DNA from: Salaquimonas pukyongi
GTDB lineage: Bacteria > Pseudomonadota > Alphaproteobacteria > Rhizobiales > Rhizobiaceae
Assembly: GCF_001953055.1 (NCBI RefSeq)
Contig: NZ_CP019044.1
Coordinates: forward strand, 496,001 to 560,000
Direction: 5' to 3'
DNA length: 64,000 bases
Of the stretch, positions 19,317 through 30,785 are shown piece by piece (the first letter of the stretch is position 1; each line of letters begins with the position of its first letter). The notes under the pieces were generated by a model. The model searched no databases. It was not told the DNA's origin and saw nothing but the letters and a program-made list of their open reading frames with translations. A program made the position numbers and the translations under genes.

Positions 19317-20738
19317 ATGGCCGAACACAAGATTTTCGCCGGGCCCCGCATCCGCCGTATCCGCAATGCCAAGGGGTTGACCCAGACGGCCATGGCCGAG
19401 GAACTCGGCATTTCGCCGAGCTATCTCAATCTGGTGGAGCGCAACCAGCGTCCCCTCACGGTTCAACTGCTGCTAAAGCTGGCCTCAACCTACGATCTCA
19501 ATCTGGAGGAGTTGAAGGGCGAGCCGTCCGGCTCCCGCAATGCACTAAAAGAGGTTTTTGCCGATCCGCTGCTTGCCGACGAATTGCCCGGAAGCCAGGA
19601 ATTGCTGGAAGTTGCGGAAGCTGCCCCCAATGCGGCAGCCGGCATCGTCAAGCTCTACAAGGCGTTTCGAGAATCCCAGGACCGGTTGAGCGATCTGAAA
19701 GACATTCTTGCACGGGAAGGCCATACCACATCGCTTTCCGCTGCCCGGCTGCCGGCCGATGAGGTCCATGAAAAGCTTGAATCGCGGCCCAACTATTTTC
19801 ACGCCATCGAGGAGAAGGCGGCCGAGTTTGCAGACAGTCTGGACGGTGGTACCGAGCTTCTGGGCAGTTTGAAGGAATGGCTGCGCAAGGAACACAACAT
19901 TGCCGTCCGCCTCCTGCCGGTCCACACCATGCCGCTCTGGCGCCGCCGTTTTGACCGCCATTCCATGCGTCTGTTTCTTTCCGAGCGCCTGTCGCCTTTC
20001 GACCAGCTTCGCGAGGTCGCCATGGAAGCCTGCCTGCTCTACATGCCTGACGTGGTTGCAAAGGAGCTTGAGCGTCTTCAGCTTGCCAGCGACGAGGCCA
20101 AACGCATCGCCCGTTTTGAACTGGCGCGTTATGCTGCCCATGCCTTGATCCTGCCCTATGACACCTTTTTGCCTGCCGCCCAGCGGGCAGGCTACGACAT
20201 TGATGTGCTGCGCTCCCGCTTCAGCGTATCCTTCGAACAGGTGGCAAATCGCCTGACAATGCTGCAGAAGCCCTCTCAACATGGACTTCCCTTTTTCATG
20301 CTCGAGGTAGACCATGCGGGAAACCGCTTCCGCAGTGCGGGAGCCCAGGGCTTTCCGAAGGCACAGTTTGGCGGAAACTGCCCCAAACTGCCGGTCCATG
20401 TGGCGTTTTCCCAGCCAGGACAGATTTTGGTGGAGCAGGTGGAAATGCCGGACGGGAACCGGTTTTTGGTGATCGCCCGGACCCTGGAGGGTCCTCAGGG
20501 CGCCTTTGACGAGCGGGTGCGCCGCACGGCAGTACTGCTTGGTTGCCCTGCAGATCTTGCTGCCGACACGGTCTATGGAAGGTCGCTTGCCGGTGACAAT
20601 TTGCGGCCAACGCCCATCGGCCAAGCCTGCCGGCTGTGTGAGCGCCAGGGCTGCCTTTCACGCGCCGAGCCGCCCATCACGAAACCGGCGGGGCTTGACG
20701 AGTTTGTTTCCGGTCTCAGCGCTTTTGACTTTCGATAG
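19317..20738 (+). CDS. ScfR/RamB-type short-chain acyl-CoA regulator (XRE HTH + ImmA/IrrE-like + DUF2083)
   Basis: A 473-residue regulator. Residues 8-65 are a Cro/CI helix-turn-helix (RRIRNAKGLTQTAMAEELGI, YLNLVERNQRPLT). The middle is ImmA/IrrE-like, but no HExxH metal site is seen where the peptidase motif would lie (REVAMEACLLY, ARYAAHALILP), so it is not expected to be a protease. The C-terminal DUF2083 domain ends in a cysteine cluster ACRLCERQGC (CxxCx4C). Characterised relatives (ScfR, MccR, PrpQ, RamB) sense short-chain acyl-CoA and control propionate, glyoxylate or ethylmalonyl-CoA genes. TTGTAAA boxes lie in its promoter. An 11-mer of the intergenic repeat lies at the stop. Confidence 0.88.
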   Translation: MAEHKIFAGPRIRRIRNAKGLTQTAMAEELGISPSYLNLVERNQRPLTVQLLLKLASTYDLNLEELKGEPSGSRNALKEVFADPLLADELPGSQELLEVAEAAPNAAAGIVKLYKAFRESQDRLSDLKDILAREGHTTSLSAARLPADEVHEKLESRPNYFHAIEEKAAEFADSLDGGTELLGSLKEWLRKEHNIAVRLLPVHTMPLWRRRFDRHSMRLFLSERLSPFDQLREVAMEACLLYMPDVVAKELERLQLASDEAKRIARFELARYAAHALILPYDTFLPAAQRAGYDIDVLRSRFSVSFEQVANRLTMLQKPSQHGLPFFMLEVDHAGNRFRSAGAQGFPKAQFGGNCPKLPVHVAFSQPGQILVEQVEMPDGNRFLVIARTLEGPQGAFDERVRRTAVLLGCPADLAADTVYGRSLAGDNLRPTPIGQACRLCERQGCLSRAEPPITKPAGLDEFVSGLSAFDFR

Positions 20739-20759
20739 ACACGCTCTAGTGGTGCCGCG

Positions 20760-21002
20760 CTATCCCCTTGGAGGGCGGAAAAGGAAAACAACAAGCCAGA
20801 CCGGCAGAATGACCATGGAGCCCAGTAGCAGATGGGGAATTGCCCAATTGACGCTTTCCTGCAGCCAGACGATGACATTCTCCGGTGTCATGCCGAGCTC
20901 AAGAAGAATCTGTTCGGCAGACAGGTCCAGCTTGTGAAGCACCAGACCGGTCAGCAGTGATGCCACAACGATCTTGGTGATGGTGGAGAACAGTCTGAGC
21001 AT
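20760..21002 (-). CDS. DUF6460 small inner-membrane protein
   Basis: An 80-residue protein with two predicted transmembrane helices: about 8-25 (TITKIVVASLLTGLVLH) and about 52-76 (WAIPHLLLGSMVILPVWLVVFLF). The pattern, with a short helix (SAEQILLELGM) between them, matches DUF6460 proteins of Hyphomicrobiales. The function is unknown. It is convergent with the ScfR-like gene and separated from the AsmA gene by about 130 bases. Confidence 0.75.
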   Translation of the reverse strand: MLRLFSTITKIVVASLLTGLVLHKLDLSAEQILLELGMTPENVIVWLQESVNWAIPHLLLGSMVILPVWLVVFLFRPPRG

Positions 21003-21135
21003 CGCCTTCCTGTTATCTGATTGCCTGAAGCGAATCGCGTCTGTTCGTATTCACGCCATTTCGAATTATAATGCTTTTTGCAGCCGGCAACAAACCTGGG
21101 CCGGTCGCGCCAGTGCTTGAACGGCACACGCCCGC

Positions 21136-23175
21136 CTACTGACCAACCGCAGTCCGCGGCCGGTTTTCGGTTTCCGTCGCCGCCCCATCAATGGTTTTCG
21201 GAATAGCGGTCCGGTTTTGTTCAGGCAGGCGAATTTGCGGAACCAGCAATGGTTGCCGCAGGGTCCCGCCGAGGAAGAACTGTCCGCTTTCAGCATTGTC
21301 CGGCTGGTCTGCTGGTGCTTCAAGACGCCCCCACATGGCAAGCGACCCGCCGGCGAGTTCGGATTTGCCCGAAAGCCTGGCACTGTACCCTTCGACCTCA
21401 AACTGGCTGTTCTGCACCCAGGCAGTACCACCGGCGACTGTTGCATTGACTTCAAACTTGGTGACCGGCGTCGCCGCCAGGGGCTTGGCAATCATGACAT
21501 TTGCACCGTCATTTTCCTGCGGATCCAGGGTTTTGAGAACCTCGGAAAAATCAAGCCCGGCAATGCTGCCCGCCGGCATGCTGATGGAAAAGTCGCCCTT
21601 CATCGTTTCCAGCAGCGCTCCCTGCTCTGAAAGCCCGCTGCTGAGCCGGGCACGAATGTGGGACGGCCCGTCAGGAAGAAGCCGGCTGTACTCAGCAAGG
21701 AAAGGCAGGCTGACCGGGTTTAGCCCGCTGCCGTCCAGGAAAAAATCGAGCATGGCCCGCTCGCTGGTGCCCGTGGCCGAAATGGAACCGGCCAGAATGC
21801 CGTCTCCATAGGCAGCGTTGCCGACATCAAGCTTGATTTCGTTCTCCCTGGCGATCAGGCTGCCGGCGAATTCCGTCAGTTCAATTCCGGGAAAGGACAG
21901 CGTGTTGGCCGAGACGCGAATGTCCGCGTCCGATTGGTTGACCACGGTAAAAAGCGTCTTGCGGTTGCTGCCATCGAGCAATAGCAGGGCATAGGGCTGA
22001 AGATCAAGGCGATCGGCGGCCAAAGTACCGCTCAGCTTGTTCTTGCCAGTCGTGCTGATCGTGAAACGAAGGTTACCCTTGTAGACATTGCCATCAAGGT
22101 CAATGGTCGAATCGGCCAGTTGAATGTCCGATATCGTACCCGAAACCGTGCCGTTTGCTGAAAAGCGTTCAAAGCCGGCGCCAGGTTCCACCTCGCCGCC
22201 GAGAAAGGTCACCATGCGGCGCAGGGATGGTGAGGAAAGAACAAGATCGCCGGAGACAAACAGATCCGAAAGCCGGTTTGCCTCTCCGGTGAATTCAAGG
22301 CTCAGCGGCTCTGATTTAAGCGACGCGCTGATATTGGAAATACCGCCCGCCAGCAGCATGATGGGAAGATCAGCACTCAACTGTCCGGTAATTGCATCGC
22401 CCCGCCAGATGGCATTGCCCTCGAACTGCCAGCTTGAGCGGGTGCTCGGCCAATCAAGCGTTCCGTTCAGGCTGGTCACCGTTTCCTCTACGCCGGTCGC
22501 TTCATTGGCGTAGTTGATGACGCCATCTGAAATATCGAACGTACCAAGCCGGATGTCGTCAAGCTGATCGACGGCAGGGGTTTCATTGCCGGCCTGCTGC
22601 GAACGCAGTTCCTTTGCTGCCGAAAGGGCCCGCCACATCTTGCCTACCGGAAAAGCCCAGCTGGTGCGGCCGGATTCATGGACGGTCAGATTGAACACCG
22701 GCCGCACGAAATGAAACTCGCTGACTTCAATGGCTCCGCGCAGGGCAGCTGTAACACTCAACTTGCCCTTCAGCGACGGCATTTGAAGCAGCGCAGGTGC
22801 CTCCTTTGAGCCGTGGGTGTCACGAAAGGTGACATTGTTGAGTTCGATACCCAGAAACGGACTGAACGTGATTTCCGGTGTCCCGGTGAACTCCATCTGC
22901 CGTCCGGTAATCTGGCGTGCACGGTCAATCATTGTTGCCCGCACTGCCTCACTTGATACCAGCAGCGGCAGCATCGCAAACACGAGCGCTGCAAGTCCGA
23001 TTGCGATCACGGTACATACGGCTATCGTCTTCATCCAGTTTCCGCCGGGTATCATGCGGCCTGCCATCTGTTGCGAAATATATGGATCATCGGCGTTTAC
23101 CACTGTACTCGAGGCCTGACCCCGAGGGCGTTGCATCGCCCTGTCAACGCCTTGCTCCCCACCAGAGGATTTCAT
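21136..23175 (-). CDS. AsmA family protein
   Basis: A protein of up to 679 residues with one N-terminal transmembrane helix (KTIAVCTVIAIGLAALVFAML, about 49-70) and a long periplasmic part rich in beta repeats. AsmA marks are the segment after the helix (ITGRQMEFTGTPEITFSPFLGIELNNVTF) and the C-terminal domain with GLSEQGALLETMKGDFS. AsmA-like proteins are inner-membrane bridges linked to outer-membrane phospholipid transport. The start is uncertain. ATG 23175 is the longest, while ATG 23034, preceded by GGAAA, would place the helix at the N-terminus as in most relatives. A TGCGTT-C-AACGCA inverted repeat (23186-23198) lies just upstream. Confidence 0.88.
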   Translation of the reverse strand: MKSSGGEQGVDRAMQRPRGQASSTVVNADDPYISQQMAGRMIPGGNWMKTIAVCTVIAIGLAALVFAMLPLLVSSEAVRATMIDRARQITGRQMEFTGTPEITFSPFLGIELNNVTFRDTHGSKEAPALLQMPSLKGKLSVTAALRGAIEVSEFHFVRPVFNLTVHESGRTSWAFPVGKMWRALSAAKELRSQQAGNETPAVDQLDDIRLGTFDISDGVINYANEATGVEETVTSLNGTLDWPSTRSSWQFEGNAIWRGDAITGQLSADLPIMLLAGGISNISASLKSEPLSLEFTGEANRLSDLFVSGDLVLSSPSLRRMVTFLGGEVEPGAGFERFSANGTVSGTISDIQLADSTIDLDGNVYKGNLRFTISTTGKNKLSGTLAADRLDLQPYALLLLDGSNRKTLFTVVNQSDADIRVSANTLSFPGIELTEFAGSLIARENEIKLDVGNAAYGDGILAGSISATGTSERAMLDFFLDGSGLNPVSLPFLAEYSRLLPDGPSHIRARLSSGLSEQGALLETMKGDFSISMPAGSIAGLDFSEVLKTLDPQENDGANVMIAKPLAATPVTKFEVNATVAGGTAWVQNSQFEVEGYSARLSGKSELAGGSLAMWGRLEAPADQPDNAESGQFFLGGTLRQPLLVPQIRLPEQNRTAIPKTIDGAATETENRPRTAVGQ

Positions 23176-23336
23176 ATATATGCAGTGCGTTCAACGCATT
23201 TCGCATTGTATGGTTGAGACGGACCACATTATCCATAGCTTAGCGCGCCGGGGGACATGACAGGCTCGGCAAAGCGTGTATAGCAGGTCAGTTCATCCAC
23301 AGCACGATATGATCGCTTCATTTTATGGAGACCAGC

Positions 23337-25295
<1,959 letters not shown>

Positions 25296-25393
25296 TGCCG
25301 GATGCACCCCTTGATTTGCGTCCAAATCCTAACAATCGTGGTTAACGATTGGTGAAACGAAAATTAACTCTAAACGCCACATCGGCAAGCTTT

Positions 25394-25418
25394 GTTAAAA
25401 TCCGTTAAGGCCTGTTAA
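25394..25418. promoter_or_regulatory. three GTTAA repeats at 10-bp spacing
   Basis: GTTAA occurs at 25394-25398, 25404-25408 and 25414-25418, with further TTAAC at 25342-25346 and 25364-25368. All lie between the acetoacetyl-CoA synthetase stop and the terminator at 25516. TTAA pairs are half-sites of CtrA boxes, but the spacing here is six rather than seven bases. The block may be a regulator site for a short plus-strand transcript. Confidence 0.3.
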
Positions 25419-25483
25419 GGAGTTGGTAAGAATTTGGGTCCATTCTCGGATCAACTTCAAGATTACTCGTGTTATCGCTCTCT

Positions 25484-27229
25484 TCAAGATCCGGAAGTGC
25501 CTTTTGAATTTAAACTGCGGACCAAATCGGTCCGCATTTTTTTTTGCCGTGGCATTACACCCTGTCCCGTAATGAACACCTGCGTTAACAAAAACACCGG
25601 AACCAGCCCGATCAGCACAATCAGCAAGGCAGCAAAGGCTGCCTGTTCGAACATGGCCCGGGAGGCATGGCTGTAAACGAAGGTCGCCAGCGTGTCGAAG
25701 TTGAAGGGCCTTAGGAGCATGGTTGCCGACAATTCCTTCATCGTTTCAACGATCACCAGCAGGGCAGCAACGCTCAGGGTCTTGAAGAGCAGCGGCAATT
25801 CAATCTGAAAAACGACCTGTTCATTGCTGCGCCCCAGGGTTCGCGCCGCTGATGCCAGGTTAGGGGAAATCCGTGCGTAACCGGCCTCTATATTGCCCAG
25901 CGCCACGGCCAGAAACCGGACCGAACAGGCAAACACGACAATGGCCAGGGATCCCGACAGGACAAGGCCGGTCTTGTAACCGGTGAGCACATAAGCGATG
26001 CGCGACACTTGGTTGTCGATGCCGGTCATGGCAGTCAGCACGCCAATTGCCAGTATGGTGCCGGGTATCGCATAGCCAAATCCCGAAGCTAGCGTCGCCG
26101 CCCGTATCGCGCTGCCCGCAGCATGCCGGCGCGCTTGAGCCAGCACAAAGCCGGCCATGACACAAAGAAGCGCCGTTGAAACCGCCACGATCAGGCTGTT
26201 TGCGGAAGCGTTGAGCAGCGCGAGGTGGGTAATCTGTTCGGGGCGCCGGAAAATGCTTCCCGCCATCTCCGCAATCGGCACCGCAAAACCGAGCGTGATC
26301 GGCAGGCCGCAGGCCGCCGCCGCAAGCCAGGCCCTTGCCCCCGAAAGCTGGATTTGTTCCAGTGCCTGGCGGCTTTGGCGCCCTTCATGAAAGCTCTGCC
26401 TTGCCCGAAGGCGCCGCTCCAGAACGACCAGTATGCCCACGAACACCAGCAGTGCCAGGGAAAGCTGGGCAGCGCCGGCCAGGCTGGAGCGGTTGAGCCA
26501 GGTATCGAAAACAGAGAAGGTGAGGGTCCTTACGCCAAGATACTCCACCGCGCCGATATCGTTGAGCGTTTCCATCAGCGCCAGTATGACGCCGACCGCA
26601 ATTGCCGGTCGTGCCGCCGGCAGCGCGACTTTCAGGAACAAACGGACCGGCCCGGCACCAAGAACGCGAGCGACATCAAGCATCGAGGTTCCCAGCGATT
26701 GAAAGGAAAGCCTGGCCGGCAGATAGACATAAGGAAAAAGCACCAAGGATAGCAGGAAGATTGCACCGCCGGTCGAACGCAGTTCGGGAAACCAGTATTG
26801 CGTGGAATTTTCGTAGCCGCCAAGATCGCGGACAAGCTGCTGCACCGGGCCGGTATAATCTGCGAACTCGACCCAGGTATAGGCGGCCACATAAGTGGGC
26901 GTGGCAAGCGGTAACACCAGCGCCCATTGGAAAAAGCCGCTGAAGGGAAACCGGTACCGGCTTGTCAGCCAGGCGGTTCCTGCCCCCAGTACAAACGTTC
27001 CTGCTGCTACCCCCACCAGCAGCAATAGCGTGGTTGCCATTGAGGACGGCAGCACGAAGGAAACCAGATGGGGCCAGACGTCCTGGCTATCCCCGCTGGC
27101 CTGATAGATCAGCGCGGCAAGGGGAAGCATGGCCAGAAAGGCGATGGTGTAAACACCGGCCGGCAGGACGCCGGAGCTTGCGTCCCTGCTGGTAAAGGCT
27201 GGATGGATCGGTGTGTTCTGGCCGCTCAT
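25484..27229 (-). CDS. ABC transporter permease, FbpB/SfuB-like (iron(III) family)
   Basis: A 581-residue inner-membrane protein with about 12 helices, made of two fused permease halves as in FbpB/SfuB Fe(III) importers. The two EAA-type loops are SLGTSMLDVARVLGAGPVRL and SPNLASAARTLGRSNEQ. WALVLPLATPTYVAAYTWV is typical of this subfamily. The ATG at 27229 begins MSGQNTPIHP; longer starts are unconserved. No binding protein or ATPase gene adjoins it, so the partners must be elsewhere. The last 30 residues extend past the final helix and overlap the plus-strand terminator hairpin. Confidence 0.87.
   Translation of the reverse strand: MSGQNTPIHPAFTSRDASSGVLPAGVYTIAFLAMLPLAALIYQASGDSQDVWPHLVSFVLPSSMATTLLLLVGVAAGTFVLGAGTAWLTSRYRFPFSGFFQWALVLPLATPTYVAAYTWVEFADYTGPVQQLVRDLGGYENSTQYWFPELRSTGGAIFLLSLVLFPYVYLPARLSFQSLGTSMLDVARVLGAGPVRLFLKVALPAARPAIAVGVILALMETLNDIGAVEYLGVRTLTFSVFDTWLNRSSLAGAAQLSLALLVFVGILVVLERRLRARQSFHEGRQSRQALEQIQLSGARAWLAAAACGLPITLGFAVPIAEMAGSIFRRPEQITHLALLNASANSLIVAVSTALLCVMAGFVLAQARRHAAGSAIRAATLASGFGYAIPGTILAIGVLTAMTGIDNQVSRIAYVLTGYKTGLVLSGSLAIVVFACSVRFLAVALGNIEAGYARISPNLASAARTLGRSNEQVVFQIELPLLFKTLSVAALLVIVETMKELSATMLLRPFNFDTLATFVYSHASRAMFEQAAFAALLIVLIGLVPVFLLTQVFITGQGVMPRQKKMRTDLVRSLNSKGTSGS
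25516..25545 (+). terminator. strong rho-independent terminator, plus strand
   Basis: TGCGGACC (25516-25523) pairs with GGTCCGCA (25529-25536) over a 5-base loop and is followed by nine T (25537-25545). It lies 220 bases after the acetoacetyl-CoA synthetase stop, so it ends either that mRNA or a separate short RNA starting near 25420. It sits inside the last codons of the convergent permease gene. Confidence 0.88.
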
Positions 27230-27329
27230 GATATCGTTCTGTTGCGATGGAAGCTGCTCGCGGGCCAACCCCTATCCCAGAACCGGCGGCACGTCACCTG
27301 CGCGTTTCGACGCCACGCCGAAGCGGCAT

Positions 27330-30300
27330 TCAGTCGGCCAGCACACGCTGGGAGGGAAACAGGACATGGACGACCGTCCCTTCTCCCGGCTTGCTTTCCA
27401 GCTCGAAATAGGCGCGGTTTGCCTCAACCAGTGCCTTGGTCAGCGGCAGGCCCATGCCATGGCGCGCTGAGGTGCCGCTGGCGGGTTCTGCAGGTTTTTC
27501 CGAGGCAGCCTCACCAGCATTTTCCCGCGCCTGATCGCTGCGTGCAACGCTTTCAAGATCAAACGGCTTTCCTGCCTGCAGAACCTGTTCAACCTGGACA
27601 GGCGACATGCCGTCTCCATTGTCCCGTACCCTGAGTGCAACTTCGCCGTTTTCTTCCAGCGCCGTCGAAACGATGACCTGGGTGTTGTCGGGCGAATGGT
27701 TGATTGCATTGCCAACCAGATTGAGAATGACCTGCCGGATGCTGCGTGCATCGGCCACCACTTTCGGCACGGCCTGGGAAAGCGAGGTCCTGGTGATGAT
27801 CCGGCGGCGGTTGGCCTGGGGCTGCAGCAGGGAAACAGTCTCGGAAACCAGACGATTGAGGTCGACAGCCTCGAACTCCAGCTCCAGCTTGCCGCTTTCG
27901 ATCTTGGAGATGTTCAAAAGATCGTTCACCAGGTCCAGAACATGCCCGCCCGAACGGTTGATATCCCTCAGATATCCCCGGTAACGTTCGTTTCCGACGG
28001 GCCCGAAACGCTCTTCAAGCATGATGTCGGAAAAGCCGATAATGGCCGTCAGCGGTTCGCGGATTTCATGGCTTACCTGCGACAGGAAGCGCGTTTTGTG
28101 CTCACTGGAATCTTCGGCCGACTTGCGCGCCTCGATCAGTTCCTGTTCGGTTTTTTTCCAGTCGGTAAGGTCACGCAACACGGCGCAAAGATTGCCCTCC
28201 CGGCCAACCTTTCCAAGTGTCACAAACAGCGGGATAAGGCGGCCATTGGCTTCAACGCCGGTCGCCTCGAAGCCCTGCTGCATCATGCGCTGAACCTCGT
28301 TTTCATCGCCATTGCGCGCAATGGACTCCATGTAACTCAGAAGCTGATGATGGCTTTCGCTTGAGAAAAGGTCGACGAACGGCTCGCCTATCGCTTGCGT
28401 CTGGCTGATGCCGAACAACGCCTCGCCGGAAGGATTAAGTGACTGGACCAGCCCGTTGGCATCCAGCGTGGCAATCCCGTCGGCCGCAGTATCGAGAATG
28501 TTCTCCAGCTCGCTGACGCGCACCATGTCGAGCGCAATTTTCTCTTCTGCCTTGGATTGCTGGGGTTCGCTGAATGACATCGCCAGCGCATTGCCATCAC
28601 CCCATTTCAGCCGTTGCAGGCGGCAGCGCACGGAGACCGTTTCGCCATCGCTGCAGCGCAGCTGCATGCCGCTATCCCTCGCATGGTCATCGGCATCGCC
28701 GTTTTCTTCCTTGCCGGTGATAAGAGCATCCAGCCCGCCCGCTGCCTGCAGCGTTTCGACATCGCCATAGCCGGTCAGCTTCAGGAGTGCCGGACTGGCG
28801 TGGAGCGTACGGCCACCCTGGAAGATGATGGAAGCTTCATCCGGGTCGAGGCCGGTAGCTGGCAGTGCAGTCTCGCCCTCATCTTCCCCGTCTGCTTCAA
28901 CCGGCTCTTCCGGTAGTTCCCCGGCTGGGGAAAGTGAGCGGCGGATTTCAGAGAAATTCCGTTTCTCCCGGCCTGACAGGTTTCCATCGTCGCTGTCGCT
29001 TTCAGCACCATCATCCGCCCCGCCGGCAGTTATGTCATCGCGTGCTGATTGCCGGTCCGACAAGTGATAGACATTGCCCGACGCGCCGTGTTGAGCGCCT
29101 TCCAGGGCTTCTTCACTGCCGGCTTCTCCGGTTGCATCGTCTTCTGAAGCAATATCGGTGGACCATCCGGTTCGCAGATCGATTTCCTCCTCTGCATCAC
29201 CGGAACCATCGGCGATTGAAGCATCCCGATCGCCGTCAATTGCATGCGATCCGAACTTCATGCCCCGCGCCAGCGGATCGACCATCGTATCGGCGAGCCG
29301 GATGACACCAAACCCGCGATAACCGTCGAAATTCCGCTCCCGGTCGTAGGCGGGAAGTGCAGCCAGATCGACCGGAACATTCATGTCGGTTCCCTCGATC
29401 GGCCACAACACACTGCGTCCCGACCATGTGTCGGACTTCGACAACAGGTCGAGGATCGCGCCATCCTCGTCGAAACCGCGCTCAGCGGCGACATCTTTCC
29501 AGTGCTTGCCGACAATATCTGCCGACTGCTCGCCCACTGCAGCGGCCAGTCCATCGCTGACCGAGCGGATGACCTGTTCGCGGTCAATCACAAAGGCAAA
29601 GCGCGAGGCGGTTTTGTCGGTTCTGGCAGCTTCCCCTGCAACTTTCTGAACCGGCATTGGTGAAGGATCGCCCGTAGTATCAGCGGGAGCAGATTCGGCA
29701 GCCTGATCACTGCTTTCCTCTTTTTCGCTCGGTACATCACCGCGGTTGGTGCCGAAATACCAGCGATCCAGCAAGGAACGCCCCGTGGTCCGAATGGGGG
29801 AGTTGCTTTCAACAGGCGCCGTTGTTTTCTCGCCGCCATCATCCGCCGGTTCAATGGGTGTCTCTTCTGCGCCGGGTTCTTCAGCGGACTGTTTCGCATG
29901 ACCCGGCTCCGGCTCTTCAACGGTAGCACCGCCGTCATCTTCATCCGGGTCGGAAACCGGCTCCAGCCAGGGCGGCATGTCATCTTCCGGTGGGTGGCGT
30001 TCATCATACCCGTCGCTCATTGCAACGGCCGGGGGAGGGGGAGGAAGCGGTACGCCGCCGATGGCAACACCGCCGGCACCCGACCGGTCGATGATTTCAT
30101 GCCCATTATCGCCTGCGGTATCGTCAGCCAGAACGGCCAGAAAACGCGCGGGATGATCGCGGATCTTCCCGACTCCCGCCGGCAGCATTCTGCCATCGCC
30201 TGCAGGAACCGGCCGCTTCACCAGCCGGTCGGCCTCGCCATCCACTTCGCGCACCAGATCCTCCAGCAAGGCGGTATCGACTGCGTAATCTTCAAAGGTC

Positions 30301-30785
30301 TGGGATGCAGCAAGCACCAGGCCGAACTCGTCCAGAACGGCGGCAGCGGCGGCAAAATCCTCCAGAATACTTACGGCTTCAGCTGCCAGTTGATGTTCGC
30401 GCAGCCGCCGATCCTTGCCGCCATACGGGCAGACGAGCAGGATCGCCTCTTCGCCATTGGGAAGGACGCACCTGCTGATTTCGCTTGCTATCAGTTCCGA
30501 GTTCAGACCGTGGCTGATGCGCAATTGACGAACAACCGGCTCATCGTCCTCTACCTGCCGTATGGCATTGGCAATCTGGCGGATCAGGGGATGCGCCTGT
30601 GTAAGCCGCACGTCGAGCAGGTCAGCAAGCCCGCTTCCTGAAAACAGCCTTGCGCCGAAGGCATTGGCCCACAACACACGCTCAAAACCCGGTGAAAACA
30701 AAACTGCAGCGTCTTGAGAAAGCACCCGTTTGCGCAGGAACCCCATGACGGTAAGGTCTAGATATGAATAGTCGGATGTACTCAT
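27330..30785 (-). CDS. PdhS/CbrA-like PAS-domain sensor histidine kinase (PleC/DivJ type)
   Basis: A 1151-residue cytosolic kinase without transmembrane helices. A PAS-like N-terminus (AVLFSPGFERVLWANAFGA) is followed by an acidic, Pro-rich low-complexity middle (about 270-400). Then come PAS domains, the last at about 770-890 (IATLDANGLVQSLNPSGEALFG). The histidine box SHEIREPLTAIIGFSDIMLE has His906. N, G1 and G2 boxes follow (LVGNAINHS, RDNGDGMS, GMGLPLTKA). The H-box plus the FGPVGNERYRGYLRDI helix is characteristic of PleC/DivJ/PdhS kinases, which act on DivK to set CtrA activity and asymmetric division. An insertion of about 30 Ala/Glu-rich residues lies between the G1 and G2 boxes. A CtrA-like box lies upstream. 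Confidence 0.87.
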   Translation of the reverse strand: MSTSDYSYLDLTVMGFLRKRVLSQDAAVLFSPGFERVLWANAFGARLFSGSGLADLLDVRLTQAHPLIRQIANAIRQVEDDEPVVRQLRISHGLNSELIASEISRCVLPNGEEAILLVCPYGGKDRRLREHQLAAEAVSILEDFAAAAAVLDEFGLVLAASQTFEDYAVDTALLEDLVREVDGEADRLVKRPVPAGDGRMLPAGVGKIRDHPARFLAVLADDTAGDNGHEIIDRSGAGGVAIGGVPLPPPPPAVAMSDGYDERHPPEDDMPPWLEPVSDPDEDDGGATVEEPEPGHAKQSAEEPGAEETPIEPADDGGEKTTAPVESNSPIRTTGRSLLDRWYFGTNRGDVPSEKEESSDQAAESAPADTTGDPSPMPVQKVAGEAARTDKTASRFAFVIDREQVIRSVSDGLAAAVGEQSADIVGKHWKDVAAERGFDEDGAILDLLSKSDTWSGRSVLWPIEGTDMNVPVDLAALPAYDRERNFDGYRGFGVIRLADTMVDPLARGMKFGSHAIDGDRDASIADGSGDAEEEIDLRTGWSTDIASEDDATGEAGSEEALEGAQHGASGNVYHLSDRQSARDDITAGGADDGAESDSDDGNLSGREKRNFSEIRRSLSPAGELPEEPVEADGEDEGETALPATGLDPDEASIIFQGGRTLHASPALLKLTGYGDVETLQAAGGLDALITGKEENGDADDHARDSGMQLRCSDGETVSVRCRLQRLKWGDGNALAMSFSEPQQSKAEEKIALDMVRVSELENILDTAADGIATLDANGLVQSLNPSGEALFGISQTQAIGEPFVDLFSSESHHQLLSYMESIARNGDENEVQRMMQQGFEATGVEANGRLIPLFVTLGKVGREGNLCAVLRDLTDWKKTEQELIEARKSAEDSSEHKTRFLSQVSHEIREPLTAIIGFSDIMLEERFGPVGNERYRGYLRDINRSGGHVLDLVNDLLNISKIESGKLELEFEAVDLNRLVSETVSLLQPQANRRRIITRTSLSQAVPKVVADARSIRQVILNLVGNAINHSPDNTQVIVSTALEENGEVALRVRDNGDGMSPVQVEQVLQAGKPFDLESVARSDQARENAGEAASEKPAEPASGTSARHGMGLPLTKALVEANRAYFELESKPGEGTVVHVLFPSQRVLAD

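Noticed and set aside
19545-20624. 359-codon minus-strand frame
   Set aside because: Mirror of the ScfR-like gene; no recognisable protein features.
23186-23198. TGCGTT-C-AACGCA inverted repeat before the AsmA gene
   Set aside because: Six-base arms are too short to claim an operator; kept only as a note in the AsmA entry.
25434-25676. small plus-strand frame starting with TTG
   Set aside because: It reads straight through the terminator hairpin and into the antisense of the permease; no ribosome site or conserved sequence.
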